From assembly GCA_964651315.1 (NCBI GenBank), contig CAZYXO010000042.1:1-10661 (forward strand): 10,661 nt of DNA, in the 5' to 3' direction. Within the stretch, counting starts at the first letter, position 1; every line of letters starts with the position of its first letter. Below are positions 1 through 5,939 of this stretch, piece after piece. The translations under genes were made by a program, and so were the position numbers. A model generated the notes under the pieces. The model was not told the origin of the DNA and ran no database searches. It worked only from the letters and a program-made list of their open reading frames with translations. This stretch comes from CAZYXO01 sp964651315 (GTDB taxonomy: Bacteria > Bacillota_I > Bacilli_A > RF39 > UBA660).

Positions 1-14
1 TAGAGATTAATCTA

Positions 15-43
15 TTTACTTTCTTATAAAAATGATATATATT
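15..43 (+). promoter_or_regulatory. Possible sigma-A-type promoter of the small membrane protein gene
   Basis: TTTACT (15-20) and TATATT (38-43) are separated by 17 bases, matching the -35/-10 pattern with two mismatches and one mismatch respectively. The start point would fall near position 50, just before the AGGAGGT ribosome site at 53-59. That leaves a very short leader, and AT-rich DNA gives such matches by chance, so this is tentative. Confidence 0.35.
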
Positions 44-67
44 TATTACGATAGGAGGTGTGAGATT

Positions 68-292
68 ATGAAAAAAATATTAACTATTATCGGAGGAATT
101 GTAGTAGGTATTGCCTTATTAATTCTTATTATATTTTTAGTTGTTTCTGCAACTTCAAAAAAACTTGTTTGTAAATCAAACGAAGGAAATATAAAAATTA
201 TGTATAATGACAAAACGATTACAGGATATACTGCTAAAGGTATAAACTATGATTTAGAAGGACAAAAAAACTTGCTGAGGAAGTTGGAATAG
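68..292 (+). CDS. Small membrane-anchored protein of unknown function, frame interrupted
   Basis: This encodes a 74-residue product starting MKKILTIIGG. The ATG at 68 is chosen over the in-frame ATG at 32 because a strong AGGAGGT site (53-59) sits eight bases before it. Residues about 4-28 form one hydrophobic segment after two lysines, so the protein is probably an N-terminally anchored or secreted extracellular protein. The rest is short and polar with one cysteine (SKKLVCKSNEGN). The frame reaches TAG at 290-292, but the sequence after an A-run at 264-270 continues as protein-like coding in the -1 frame to TAA at 355-357, ending NTTGTCEK. The intact protein would have about 96 residues and a second cysteine that could pair with the first. 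The family is not recognised. The break may be a real mutation, a -1 slip at A-AAA-AAC, or an assembly error. Confidence 0.6.
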   Translation: MKKILTIIGGIVVGIALLILIIFLVVSATSKKLVCKSNEGNIKIMYNDKTITGYTAKGINYDLEGQKNLLRKLE

Positions 293-357
293 AAGCATAT
301 TTAGATGAATTTTCTAAATGGTTTAGTAAAAACACTACAGGAACTTGTGAAAAATAA
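265..357 (+). other. Probable C-terminal continuation of the small membrane protein in the -1 frame
   Basis: Reading in the -1 frame from 265 gives KKLAEEVGIEAYLDEFSKWF and then SKNTTGTCEK before TAA at 355-357. The stretch has no stops and a mix of charged and aromatic residues typical of real coding. The zero frame ends within seven codons of the shift point. The overlap of the frames includes A-AAA-AAC at 265-271, in the phase required of a -1 slippery heptamer. I see no clear stem-loop or pseudoknot just downstream, so a one-base loss from the A-run is the simpler explanation. Confidence 0.55.
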
Positions 358-382
358 ATTATATTTCGATCTTAAGATAAGA

Positions 383-411
383 CTTAATATTATTTAGCAT
401 TAAGCTTTTTT
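383..411 (+). terminator. Rho-independent-like terminator of the small membrane protein gene
   Basis: CTTAAT (383-388) pairs with ATTAAG (399-404) around a 10-base loop, and T-rich sequence starts at 406. The stem is short and AT-rich, so strength is doubtful. It lies 26 bases past the -1-frame stop at 357, which fits termination of the longer, frame-shifted form of the gene. The T-run overlaps the 3' end of the convergent oxidoreductase gene. Confidence 0.45.
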
Positions 412-1864
412 AATTATTAAAACCAATATCTTTATTACTTGGTCCAAATATAACTTTACCATCAAGATCAAATCTTGAACCATGACATGGACAATCCCAT
501 GTTTTTTCTATTTCATTAAATATCAAACTACATTTCATATGTGGACATAAATTGTAAACAATATGTTCTTTTGAATCTTCATCTACATAAATTGCCACAT
601 TTTTTCCATTAATTTTTGTAAATTTAACATTATTTATATACCAATTTTTATTTTTTATAATCTTATTTTCAACAATTGATTTTGTATTACAAGCCATATT
701 TAAAGGATATTTCAAAACATTTACTAATTTTTTACATCTTTTAGGATCAAATAAGTGTTGATATGCATTTTCTTTGCATAATATTAAATCACTTAATATT
801 TTTCCTGCAATACTTCCATTTGTCATTCCCCATGTATTATAACCAGTACCTATTAATAAGTTTTTATCTATATAACCAATATATGGTAAATTATCTTCAG
901 TCATTATATCTTGATTAGACCAAATGAAACTTGGTTTTAAATTATATTTATTAATTTCTTTTAAAAGATTATTAAAATTATCTTTATTATCATATTTATG
1001 GCATAAATTATGTGATCCATTTAAGTAAATTAAATAATTTTTACTTTTATCTTTATGATATCTAATAGATTTGATTGGTTTTGAAATAGTTATTGCTGAA
1101 AAAAACTTATTTTCTTTAACAATGTTTGCACTTATATAAGATTTATCTATATATGTTTTAATTGGAATTAAATAAGGTATTAGAAAAAATGGATAATGTG
1201 ATGCAATTACTACTTTTTTAGCAGTTACTCGATAATTATTTACAATGCAAACATAATTATCATTTTGTTTTTTAATTGAAGTAACTCCAGAATTTTCATA
1301 TACTAGAATACCATTTTTGACTATAATATTTTTTAAAGCATTTAAATATTTAACTGGATGAAATATAGCAGTATTACTAACACTAATTGCGTATTTACAA
1401 GAAATATTATTTGGTAAATTAGTATGCACTTGATATTTTATATTTAATTTATCTAATATTCTTGCTTCTGTTGCTATTTTATCTATTCCAGTTTCTTTAT
1501 CAGTATAAATATAGGAATCAACTTTTTCAAAATCACAATTTATTTTATTATCTTTAATTATTTTTTCAACTAATTTAATCGCTTCTTTTTGTGATTTATA
1601 ATAAATACTTGCTTTTTCTTTTAATTTAGTATAAATATTATCTTGTAAATATGTTAATTTTCCTGTAGTTCTAGCACTAACACCATGAGCGATTAAATTT
1701 TTTTCAACTACACAAACTTTTAATCTACTATTTCTTAAGTGATAAGCAGTACTAAGACCTGTCAATCCTCCACCTACTATAAGTACATCTACCTCTAATT
1801 CTTTATTTAATACTTTTGGTTCACTAAATTTAATATTTTTTAACCAAATTGGTTTATTTTCCAT
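410..1864 (-). CDS. FAD-dependent oxidoreductase (DAO family) with C-terminal Rieske [2Fe-2S] domain, YhfW-like
   Basis: The ATG at 1862-1864 is preferred over the ATG at 1889-1891 because GGTGAT lies four bases before it; the product is 484 residues (MENKPIW). Residues about 25-36 are the FAD-binding Rossmann motif (VDVLIVGGGLTG, with G31, G33, G36). Before the Rieske domain lies a GTGYNTWGMTNGSIAG stretch typical of the second FAD-contact region of DAO enzymes. The C-terminal 45 residues hold a complete Rieske signature, C440-x-H442 and C458-x-x-H461 (CPHMKC and CPCHGS). Length and domain order match Bacillus YhfW, about 500 residues, whose substrate is not established. Family knowledge suggests amine or amino-acid oxidation with electrons passing from FAD to the [2Fe-2S] centre. 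There is no signal peptide, so it is cytoplasmic. It appears monocistronic: a terminator separates it from the ABC operon upstream. Catalytic substrate is unknown. Confidence 0.85.
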   Translation of the reverse strand: MENKPIWLKNIKFSEPKVLNKELEVDVLIVGGGLTGLSTAYHLRNSRLKVCVVEKNLIAHGVSARTTGKLTYLQDNIYTKLKEKASIYYKSQKEAIKLVEKIIKDNKINCDFEKVDSYIYTDKETGIDKIATEARILDKLNIKYQVHTNLPNNISCKYAISVSNTAIFHPVKYLNALKNIIVKNGILVYENSGVTSIKKQNDNYVCIVNNYRVTAKKVVIASHYPFFLIPYLIPIKTYIDKSYISANIVKENKFFSAITISKPIKSIRYHKDKSKNYLIYLNGSHNLCHKYDNKDNFNNLLKEINKYNLKPSFIWSNQDIMTEDNLPYIGYIDKNLLIGTGYNTWGMTNGSIAGKILSDLILCKENAYQHLFDPKRCKKLVNVLKYPLNMACNTKSIVENKIIKNKNWYINNVKFTKINGKNVAIYVDEDSKEHIVYNLCPHMKCSLIFNEIEKTWDCPCHGSRFDLDGKVIFGPSNKDIGFNN

Positions 1865-1910
1865 TGTTATCACCATTTTTAGTATTAACAAAATATAATT
1901 TTCTATAAGA

Positions 1911-1936
1911 AAAAAATTAAATCATTAAATTTAATT
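1911..1936 (-). terminator. Terminator of the AbrB-ABC transporter operon
   Basis: On the minus strand AATTAAAT and ATTTAATT form an 8-bp stem with a six-base loop (1915-1936), followed by a T-tract. It starts one base after the permease stop codon (1938-1940). The stem is entirely A-T, so efficiency is uncertain, but the position is exact. Confidence 0.5.
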
Positions 1937-1937
1937 C

Positions 1938-2666
1938 TTATTTGTTATCACTAATCATTTTTCTTTTAAATATAAATGAAGATAAAATATATAAAACTAT
2001 TGTATATACAGTTATTATTACTAATTCTTTTCCCATAGTATTTAAAGTTCCTAATAATGATGCTCTTGCAATATCAACAGAATAACTAAATGGTAATATT
2101 TTTGCTAAAAGTTTTAAAAAACCGCCAATCATATCAATACTAAAATACATACCACTAGTAAATGCTACTAATTGAACAACAATAGAACCTACTCCAGGAG
2201 CAACTTTATCATTAACTAAACTACCAATTAATATTCCTAATGAAATAAATAAAATTGAAATTGGTAACATAACAAATATTGTTATAATAACGTTTATATC
2301 AAATGTAAGACCAAGTGGCAATGATACAGCAAAAAATAATATTGATTGGATTAATGCTACAGGTAATAATGATACTGTATAACCTAAAATATATTCATAA
2401 CTTTTTAAAGGGGACGCATATAATCTTGATAATAAAGAAGTAGAACGATCTTTAGCAATTAATGTTGCGGTAAATAAACTAATAAATGCATAACCAAATA
2501 TTATAATACTTGGTGCAAAATTATTAATATTATAAACTTCTGATGGTATATCAAATTGTTGGAATAAATATAATAAAAATAATGGTAAACAAATAGCAAA
2601 TACAAGTGTTAATGGATCTCTTACAATTTCTTTAAAATTTCTTTTAGCAAGTGTTAATATTCTCAT
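1938..2666 (-). CDS. ABC-2 type transporter permease
   Basis: This 242-residue integral membrane protein is the channel half of an ABC exporter. About six hydrophobic segments are visible, near residues 19-36, 52-71, 92-118, 126-150, 156-176 and 214-233. The N-terminal amphipathic stretch (RNFKEIVRDPLTLVF) and the cytoplasmic loop RLYASPLKSYEYILG after the second segment are characteristic of the ABC-2 membrane family (DrrB/YadH-like). Its ATG overlaps the TGA of the ATPase gene by four bases (ATGA), and a strong GGAGGTG lies just before it inside the ATPase gene, so the two are translationally coupled. The partner ATPase is next door. The exported substrate cannot be read from sequence; drug, lipid and peptide export are all known in this family. 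Confidence 0.88.
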   Translation of the reverse strand: MRILTLAKRNFKEIVRDPLTLVFAICLPLFLLYLFQQFDIPSEVYNINNFAPSIIIFGYAFISLFTATLIAKDRSTSLLSRLYASPLKSYEYILGYTVSLLPVALIQSILFFAVSLPLGLTFDINVIITIFVMLPISILFISLGILIGSLVNDKVAPGVGSIVVQLVAFTSGMYFSIDMIGGFLKLLAKILPFSYSVDIARASLLGTLNTMGKELVIITVYTIVLYILSSFIFKRKMISDNK

Positions 2667-3391
2667 AATGCACCTCCACTAGCAATACTTACAAAAGCAT
2701 CTTCAAAATTCTTTGCTTTTGTTTTTTTAATAAAATTTTCACTCGTATCTGTATCAATTAGAATACCATCTTTCATTATTCCTATTCGATCCGATAACAT
2801 TTCTGCTTCTTCCATATAATGAGTAGTTAATATTATTGTCATATGACTTTTTAATTCATTAATTGTATCCCATAGTTCTCTTCTTGCAATTACATCAAGT
2901 CCTAGTGATGGTTCATCTAAAAACAATATTTCTGGATCAGTTAAAATAGCCATTGCAATCGATAATTTTCTTTGCCAACCACCAGATAATTTACCAGCTC
3001 TTTTATTGCGAAAATTATTTAATTTCAATTTGTTAATAACATCCTCAATTTTATTATTTTGCTCACTTTTTTTAATTCCATAAATACCGGCGATAAACTC
3101 TAAATTTTCATAAACACTTAAATTAGGAGCAATTGCTGTTTCTTGCGGTGACAAATTTAATACTTTTTTAACTCTATCAGCATCTTTTATAATACTTTTT
3201 CCCATAACAAATGCATCTCCACTAGTTGGTTTAGATAAACAAGTAAGCATTTTAATTGTAGTTGTTTTCCCTGCGCCATTAACTCCTAATAAAGAAAACA
3301 ATTCACCTTTTTTTATAATTAAATTTAAATTATTTACTGCTATAAAATCATTATATTTTTTCGTTAATTCTTTTGTTTCAATTGCATTCAT
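2663..3391 (-). CDS. ABC transporter ATP-binding protein
   Basis: This 242-residue cytoplasmic ATPase powers the ABC-2 permease encoded immediately after it. All nucleotide-binding elements are present: Walker A GVNGAGKT (36-43), Q-loop Q83, signature LSGGW (135-139), Walker B ILFLDEP (155-161) with catalytic Glu160, and the switch His191 (TTHYMEEAE). The TTHYMEEAE segment and the overall size resemble the drug/multidrug export ATPases of the DrrA/CcmA group. The start at 3391 has a GAGAGG site overlapping the 3' end of the AbrB-like gene, with a two-base gap between the genes. No residue looks damaged, so the pump is probably functional. Confidence 0.92.
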   Translation of the reverse strand: MNAIETKELTKKYNDFIAVNNLNLIIKKGELFSLLGVNGAGKTTTIKMLTCLSKPTSGDAFVMGKSIIKDADRVKKVLNLSPQETAIAPNLSVYENLEFIAGIYGIKKSEQNNKIEDVINKLKLNNFRNKRAGKLSGGWQRKLSIAMAILTDPEILFLDEPSLGLDVIARRELWDTINELKSHMTIILTTHYMEEAEMLSDRIGIMKDGILIDTDTSENFIKKTKAKNFEDAFVSIASGGAL

Positions 3392-3393
3392 AA

Positions 3394-3594
3394 TTATTTC
3401 CTCTCATCTAATAATTTATCAGTTAAATCACTTAAAACATCTGCTTTTACAAGAGCAATGCCTTTTTCTTTATCACATAATACAATAAGTGAATCTCCTG
3501 ATTTAATGTTAAATATATCTCTTACTTCTTTTGGTATTACAATTTGGCCTTTTTCGCCTACTTTACTAATACCAGCAAACTTATTTTTATCCAT
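3394..3594 (-). CDS. AbrB/SpoVT-type DNA-binding regulator
   Basis: This 66-residue protein is essentially one swapped-hairpin AbrB domain. Residues about 8-52 carry the hallmark KVGEKGQIVIPKEVRDIFNI followed by KSGDSLIVL. Such proteins bind DNA as dimers or tetramers, and small members are often either antitoxin-like or transition-state regulators. No toxin gene follows; instead the ABC ATPase starts two bases after its stop. It is therefore most likely a local regulator of the transporter operon, possibly autoregulated (inference). GGAGG lies just before the ATG at 3594. It is the first gene of the three-gene operon and faces away from the TetR-hydrogenase pair. Confidence 0.85.
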   Translation of the reverse strand: MDKNKFAGISKVGEKGQIVIPKEVRDIFNIKSGDSLIVLCDKEKGIALVKADVLSDLTDKLLDERK

Positions 3595-3623
3595 AATTCC
3601 TCCATTTCATACTTTTCCTACTT

Positions 3624-3652
3624 ATCATACTACAAATAATAAAAAAAATAAA
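3624..3652 (-). promoter_or_regulatory. Possible promoter of the AbrB-ABC operon
   Basis: On the minus strand a TATGAT -10 (3624-3629) lies 30 bases before the AbrB-like start, with only a poor -35 (TTTATT, 3647-3652) at 17-base spacing. Some promoter is required here because no gene lies upstream on this strand. This exact choice is weakly supported. Confidence 0.3.
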
Positions 3653-3793
3653 GATATTTATTAAAAAAAGTTACTATTCACAGCCGTTTTTGAAAAAAAT
3701 ATTGAAATGTAATATTTATAAGGGATTGTGCAAATTTTTATAATTTTACATTAGAATATCATTTTTTTGAAAGTAAAAAAATTACTATATTAA

Positions 3794-4033
3794 CGAAAAT
3801 ATATTAAGTCTTTTGAATTTATTTTTGCAATTGAAAAAGAAAATACTTTAGATATGAAAAAAACATTAAAAAAATTAAATATATTTTCTTTATCACTTGA
3901 GCATCTTTTAAGATTTGGTTTACCAATTAATAAAGATGAATATATGTTTTAAAAAAATTTATCTAATCAATTTAAAACTATAAATATTGAACTGTGCACT
4001 AATATTAATGAATTAATAAGACAAAGAAGTTAA
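3794..4033 (+). pseudogene. Decayed reading frame of unknown family with retained terminator
   Basis: From 3794 to 4033 one + frame is coding-like but interrupted by a single in-frame TAA (3950-3952). It reads through ENTLDMKKTLKKLNIFSLSL and LRFGLPINKDEYMF, stop, then NLSNQFKTINIELCTNINEL, ending IRQRS before TAA at 4031-4033. No start codon with a ribosome site precedes it. A second protein-like stretch, NFTLEYHFFESKKITILTKIY, lies just upstream (about 3742-3804) in another frame and may be its earlier part after a further indel. The final stop sits inside a good terminator hairpin, as expected for a once-expressed gene. The family is not recognised. The rest of the 3595-4132 gap (3661-3740) holds nothing I can identify beyond the AbrB promoter side. 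Chance open reading in AT-rich DNA remains possible. Confidence 0.4.
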
Positions 4034-4046
4034 TTTTGTCTTTTTT
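4018..4046 (+). terminator. Rho-independent terminator after the decayed frame
   Basis: AAGACAAA (4018-4025) pairs with TTTGTCTT (4035-4042) around a nine-base loop, and the T-run extends to 4046. The stem also holds the last stop codon of the decayed frame. It would isolate the TetR gene from upstream transcription. Confidence 0.65.
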
Positions 4047-4066
4047 CATAAATTAACTCAAATATA

Positions 4067-4118
4067 TTCCTTTTTTATTAATTAGATGTTATAATGGTAA
4101 CATAAGTTATTTATAATG
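4067..4118 (+). promoter_or_regulatory. Promoter of the TetR-hydrogenase operon with repeat-rich operator candidate
   Basis: A perfect extended -10, TG-T-TATAAT, spans 4087-4095; the -35 (TTCCTT, 4067-4072) is poor. Around the expected start point, GTTA (4088-4091), TAAC (4098-4101) and GTTA (4106-4109) make two nested palindromes, the better being TAAC-ATAA-GTTA. The octamer TTATAATG occurs at 4089-4096 and again at 4111-4118, 22 bases (two helical turns) apart. TetR-family repressors commonly bind palindromes over their own promoters, so this is a plausible operator (inference). Confidence 0.6.
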
Positions 4119-4132
4119 AAGGAGTGATTGAT

Positions 4133-4681
4133 ATGCCACCTATTGCAAAGATTGATAAGGAAAGTATTGTTGAATATGCTACACAAATGGTAAGAGAAAC
4201 CGGTTGGGATAGTATTAATGCAAGAAGTTTAGCAAAAAAAGCAGGTATTTCAACTAAACCATTATATCGTCTATATAAGAATATGGATGAAATAAAAGCA
4301 CTTGTTTACGAACGAATTTATGAAGAATATGATTCATTTATTAATGACCATGTTGATAAACAAAAAGCATTAATAACATTATGTGTTGCATATGTAGAAT
4401 TTGCTAAATTAAATAAAAATATGTTTAAATGTTTATTTTTAGCAAACAATTTAAAATGGACAAGCATTGATGATGTTTTAAATGAAAAATGGAATCAATC
4501 AACAATAATTAATTTAGTAAATAAAGCAGGATATAATTTTGATTCTGCAAAAAGTTTATTTATGCATTTATGGTTATATGCTAATGGACTTGCCACATTA
4601 ATTGCCACAAATGATATTGATATTGACGATGATGATATTATTAAAAGAATTGTTAAAATCTATAAAGAGTTAGTAAAATAA
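4133..4681 (+). CDS. TetR/AcrR-family transcriptional regulator
   Basis: This is a 182-residue regulator starting MPPIAKIDKE. The ATG at 4133 is chosen because AAGGAG ends eight bases before it; the in-frame GTG at 4124 overlaps that ribosome site. Residues about 7-52 form the TetR helix-turn-helix domain, with the recognition region SLAKKAGISTKPLYRLYKNMDE matching the usual LA-x-x-AGVS-x-x-x-LY-x-x-F/Y-x-x-K/M-x-x-L pattern. The remainder is a variable all-helical ligand-binding domain whose ligand cannot be predicted. The hydrogenase gene starts two bases after its stop, so the two are co-transcribed and the regulator probably controls that enzyme and itself. Palindromes over the promoter support autoregulation. 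Confidence 0.88.
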   Translation: MPPIAKIDKESIVEYATQMVRETGWDSINARSLAKKAGISTKPLYRLYKNMDEIKALVYERIYEEYDSFINDHVDKQKALITLCVAYVEFAKLNKNMFKCLFLANNLKWTSIDDVLNEKWNQSTIINLVNKAGYNFDSAKSLFMHLWLYANGLATLIATNDIDIDDDDIIKRIVKIYKELVK

Positions 4682-4683
4682 TT

Positions 4684-5931
4684 ATGAATAAAAGGGTGTT
4701 TATTAGTAAATTCAATAAGAGTATTGCTCGTATTGAAGAAAAATGTACATTATGTGGTACATGTTATAAAACTTGTCAAGATATAAATAATATAGAGAAT
4801 GATTGTATAAATTGTGGTGCTTGTTTAATGAAGTGTCCAATGGGTGCAATTGTTCCTAAATACAATTATAAAAAAGTTATTAATTATTTAAAAGATACAG
4901 AGCATCTACTTAGTATTTCTATTGCTCCATCAGTAAGAATAGCTATTGGGGATGCTTTTAATATACCTTATGGAACAAATTTAGAAAGTAAACTTATAAC
5001 ATTATTAAAGAAAATCGGCTTTGATTATGTTTTTGATATTGGTTTTAGTGCTGATTTAGTTAGTGTTTATGAAGCACATGAATTACTTAATAGATTACAA
5101 GATCAAAAGAATTTACCACTTATTACAAGTTGCTGTCCATCTTCAGTTCTTTATATGGAAAAATACCATAGTGATAATTTAAATTTATTAAGTACTTGTA
5201 AAAGTCCAGTAAGTATGCATATTGAAATACTTAAAAACTATTTTAGTAAATTTAATAATATTAATAATGAAAGATTAATTAATGTTTTAGTAGTTCCATG
5301 TGTATCAAAAAAATCAGAAAATGAATTGTTTAAAAATAATTATGATTTTGTTTTAACAACAACTGAATTACAATTGTTAATTAAGGAATTAGAATTTGAT
5401 TTTAATAATCTAACTAATAGTGAATTTGATAAATTATTAGGTAATACTAGTAACGTTGGTTTATCTTTTGGAGCATCAACTGGTGTTATTAATAGTGTAA
5501 TTCATGCTGCTTATTTTATGCTTAATAATGATATTCCTAAAAAAGATTTATTAAAATTTAATTCAAAAGATAATTATTTAGAAAGTAAAATAAAACTTGA
5601 TGGCAAAGAACTAAAAATTGCTGTTGTTAGTGGTATTAAAAACTTTGAAGAAGTACTAAAAATAAAAGATAAATTTACTGCTATAGAAATAATGACTTGT
5701 GTAAATGGTTGTGTAAATGGTGCTGGTCAAACACTTTTACCAATAAAAGATTTAGAAAGCGCTATAAACATTCGGAAAGAAAACATTCTAAACAATAATA
5801 AAGATATTAAAAATCCTTTACTTAATAATGAAATAAAAGATTTAATGAATTATTACTTAAAAGATTATGATAGTAAAATATCAAAAAAACTATTACATCG
5901 CAATTATGAAAAAAAAGATCCAACTTATTAG
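4684..5931 (+). CDS. Compact [FeFe]-hydrogenase-like protein with two [4Fe-4S] clusters
   Basis: This 415-residue cytoplasmic protein starts with a bacterial ferredoxin domain: C21, C24, C27, C31 and C41, C44, C47, C51. The catalytic domain follows with the expected IAPSVRIAIGDAF (80-92) and FDIGFSADL (117-125). All H-cluster ligands are kept: L1 TSCCP (C150 and C151), L2 PCVSKKSE (C206, K209, E212) and L3 MTCVNGCVNGAG (C339, C343). C150 occupies the proton-transfer cysteine position. Departures from the classic motifs are SS for GW after TSCCP, V for M before PC, and GAG for GGG in L3. Family knowledge: reversible H2 formation with ferredoxin; some divergent members are sensory. There is no recognisable ribosome site close to the ATG, which lies two bases after the TetR stop, so coupled translation is likely. 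No HydE, HydF or HydG gene is nearby. Its last codons overlap the convergent gene by four bases. Confidence 0.85.
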   Translation: MNKRVFISKFNKSIARIEEKCTLCGTCYKTCQDINNIENDCINCGACLMKCPMGAIVPKYNYKKVINYLKDTEHLLSISIAPSVRIAIGDAFNIPYGTNLESKLITLLKKIGFDYVFDIGFSADLVSVYEAHELLNRLQDQKNLPLITSCCPSSVLYMEKYHSDNLNLLSTCKSPVSMHIEILKNYFSKFNNINNERLINVLVVPCVSKKSENELFKNNYDFVLTTTELQLLIKELEFDFNNLTNSEFDKLLGNTSNVGLSFGASTGVINSVIHAAYFMLNNDIPKKDLLKFNSKDNYLESKIKLDGKELKIAVVSGIKNFEEVLKIKDKFTAIEIMTCVNGCVNGAGQTLLPIKDLESAINIRKENILNNNKDIKNPLLNNEIKDLMNYYLKDYDSKISKKLLHRNYEKKDPTY

Positions 5932-5939
5932 ATGGATCT
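5909..5939 (-). terminator. Terminator shared by convergent genes, strongest for the minus strand
   Basis: AGATCCA and TGGATCT form a 7-bp stem (5916-5922 with 5933-5939) around a 10-base loop. On the minus strand it is followed at once by eight T (5909-5916), a classic terminator for the metalloprotease operon. On the plus strand the T-tract is interrupted, so termination of the hydrogenase mRNA would be weaker. Both stop codons lie in the loop. Confidence 0.7.

Noticed and set aside
1865..1891. Nine-residue N-terminal extension of the FAD-Rieske protein
   Set aside because: The ATG at 1891 has no ribosome site, while the ATG at 1864 follows GGTGAT and gives a normal family N-terminus.
3394..3594. 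AbrB-like protein as the antitoxin of a toxin-antitoxin pair
   Set aside because: No small toxin-like gene follows or precedes it; the next gene is an ABC ATPase in the same operon.
3458..3664. 68-codon open frame on +
   Set aside because: It lies antisense to the AbrB-like gene and its promoter, has no ribosome site, and its translation is Pro/Ser/Thr/Phe-rich, as expected for a shadow of a real gene.
3595..4132. tRNA, riboswitch or CRISPR in the largest gene-poor stretch
   Set aside because: I found no cloverleaf, no regularly spaced repeats and no recognisable riboswitch core, only the decayed frame, its terminator and promoters.
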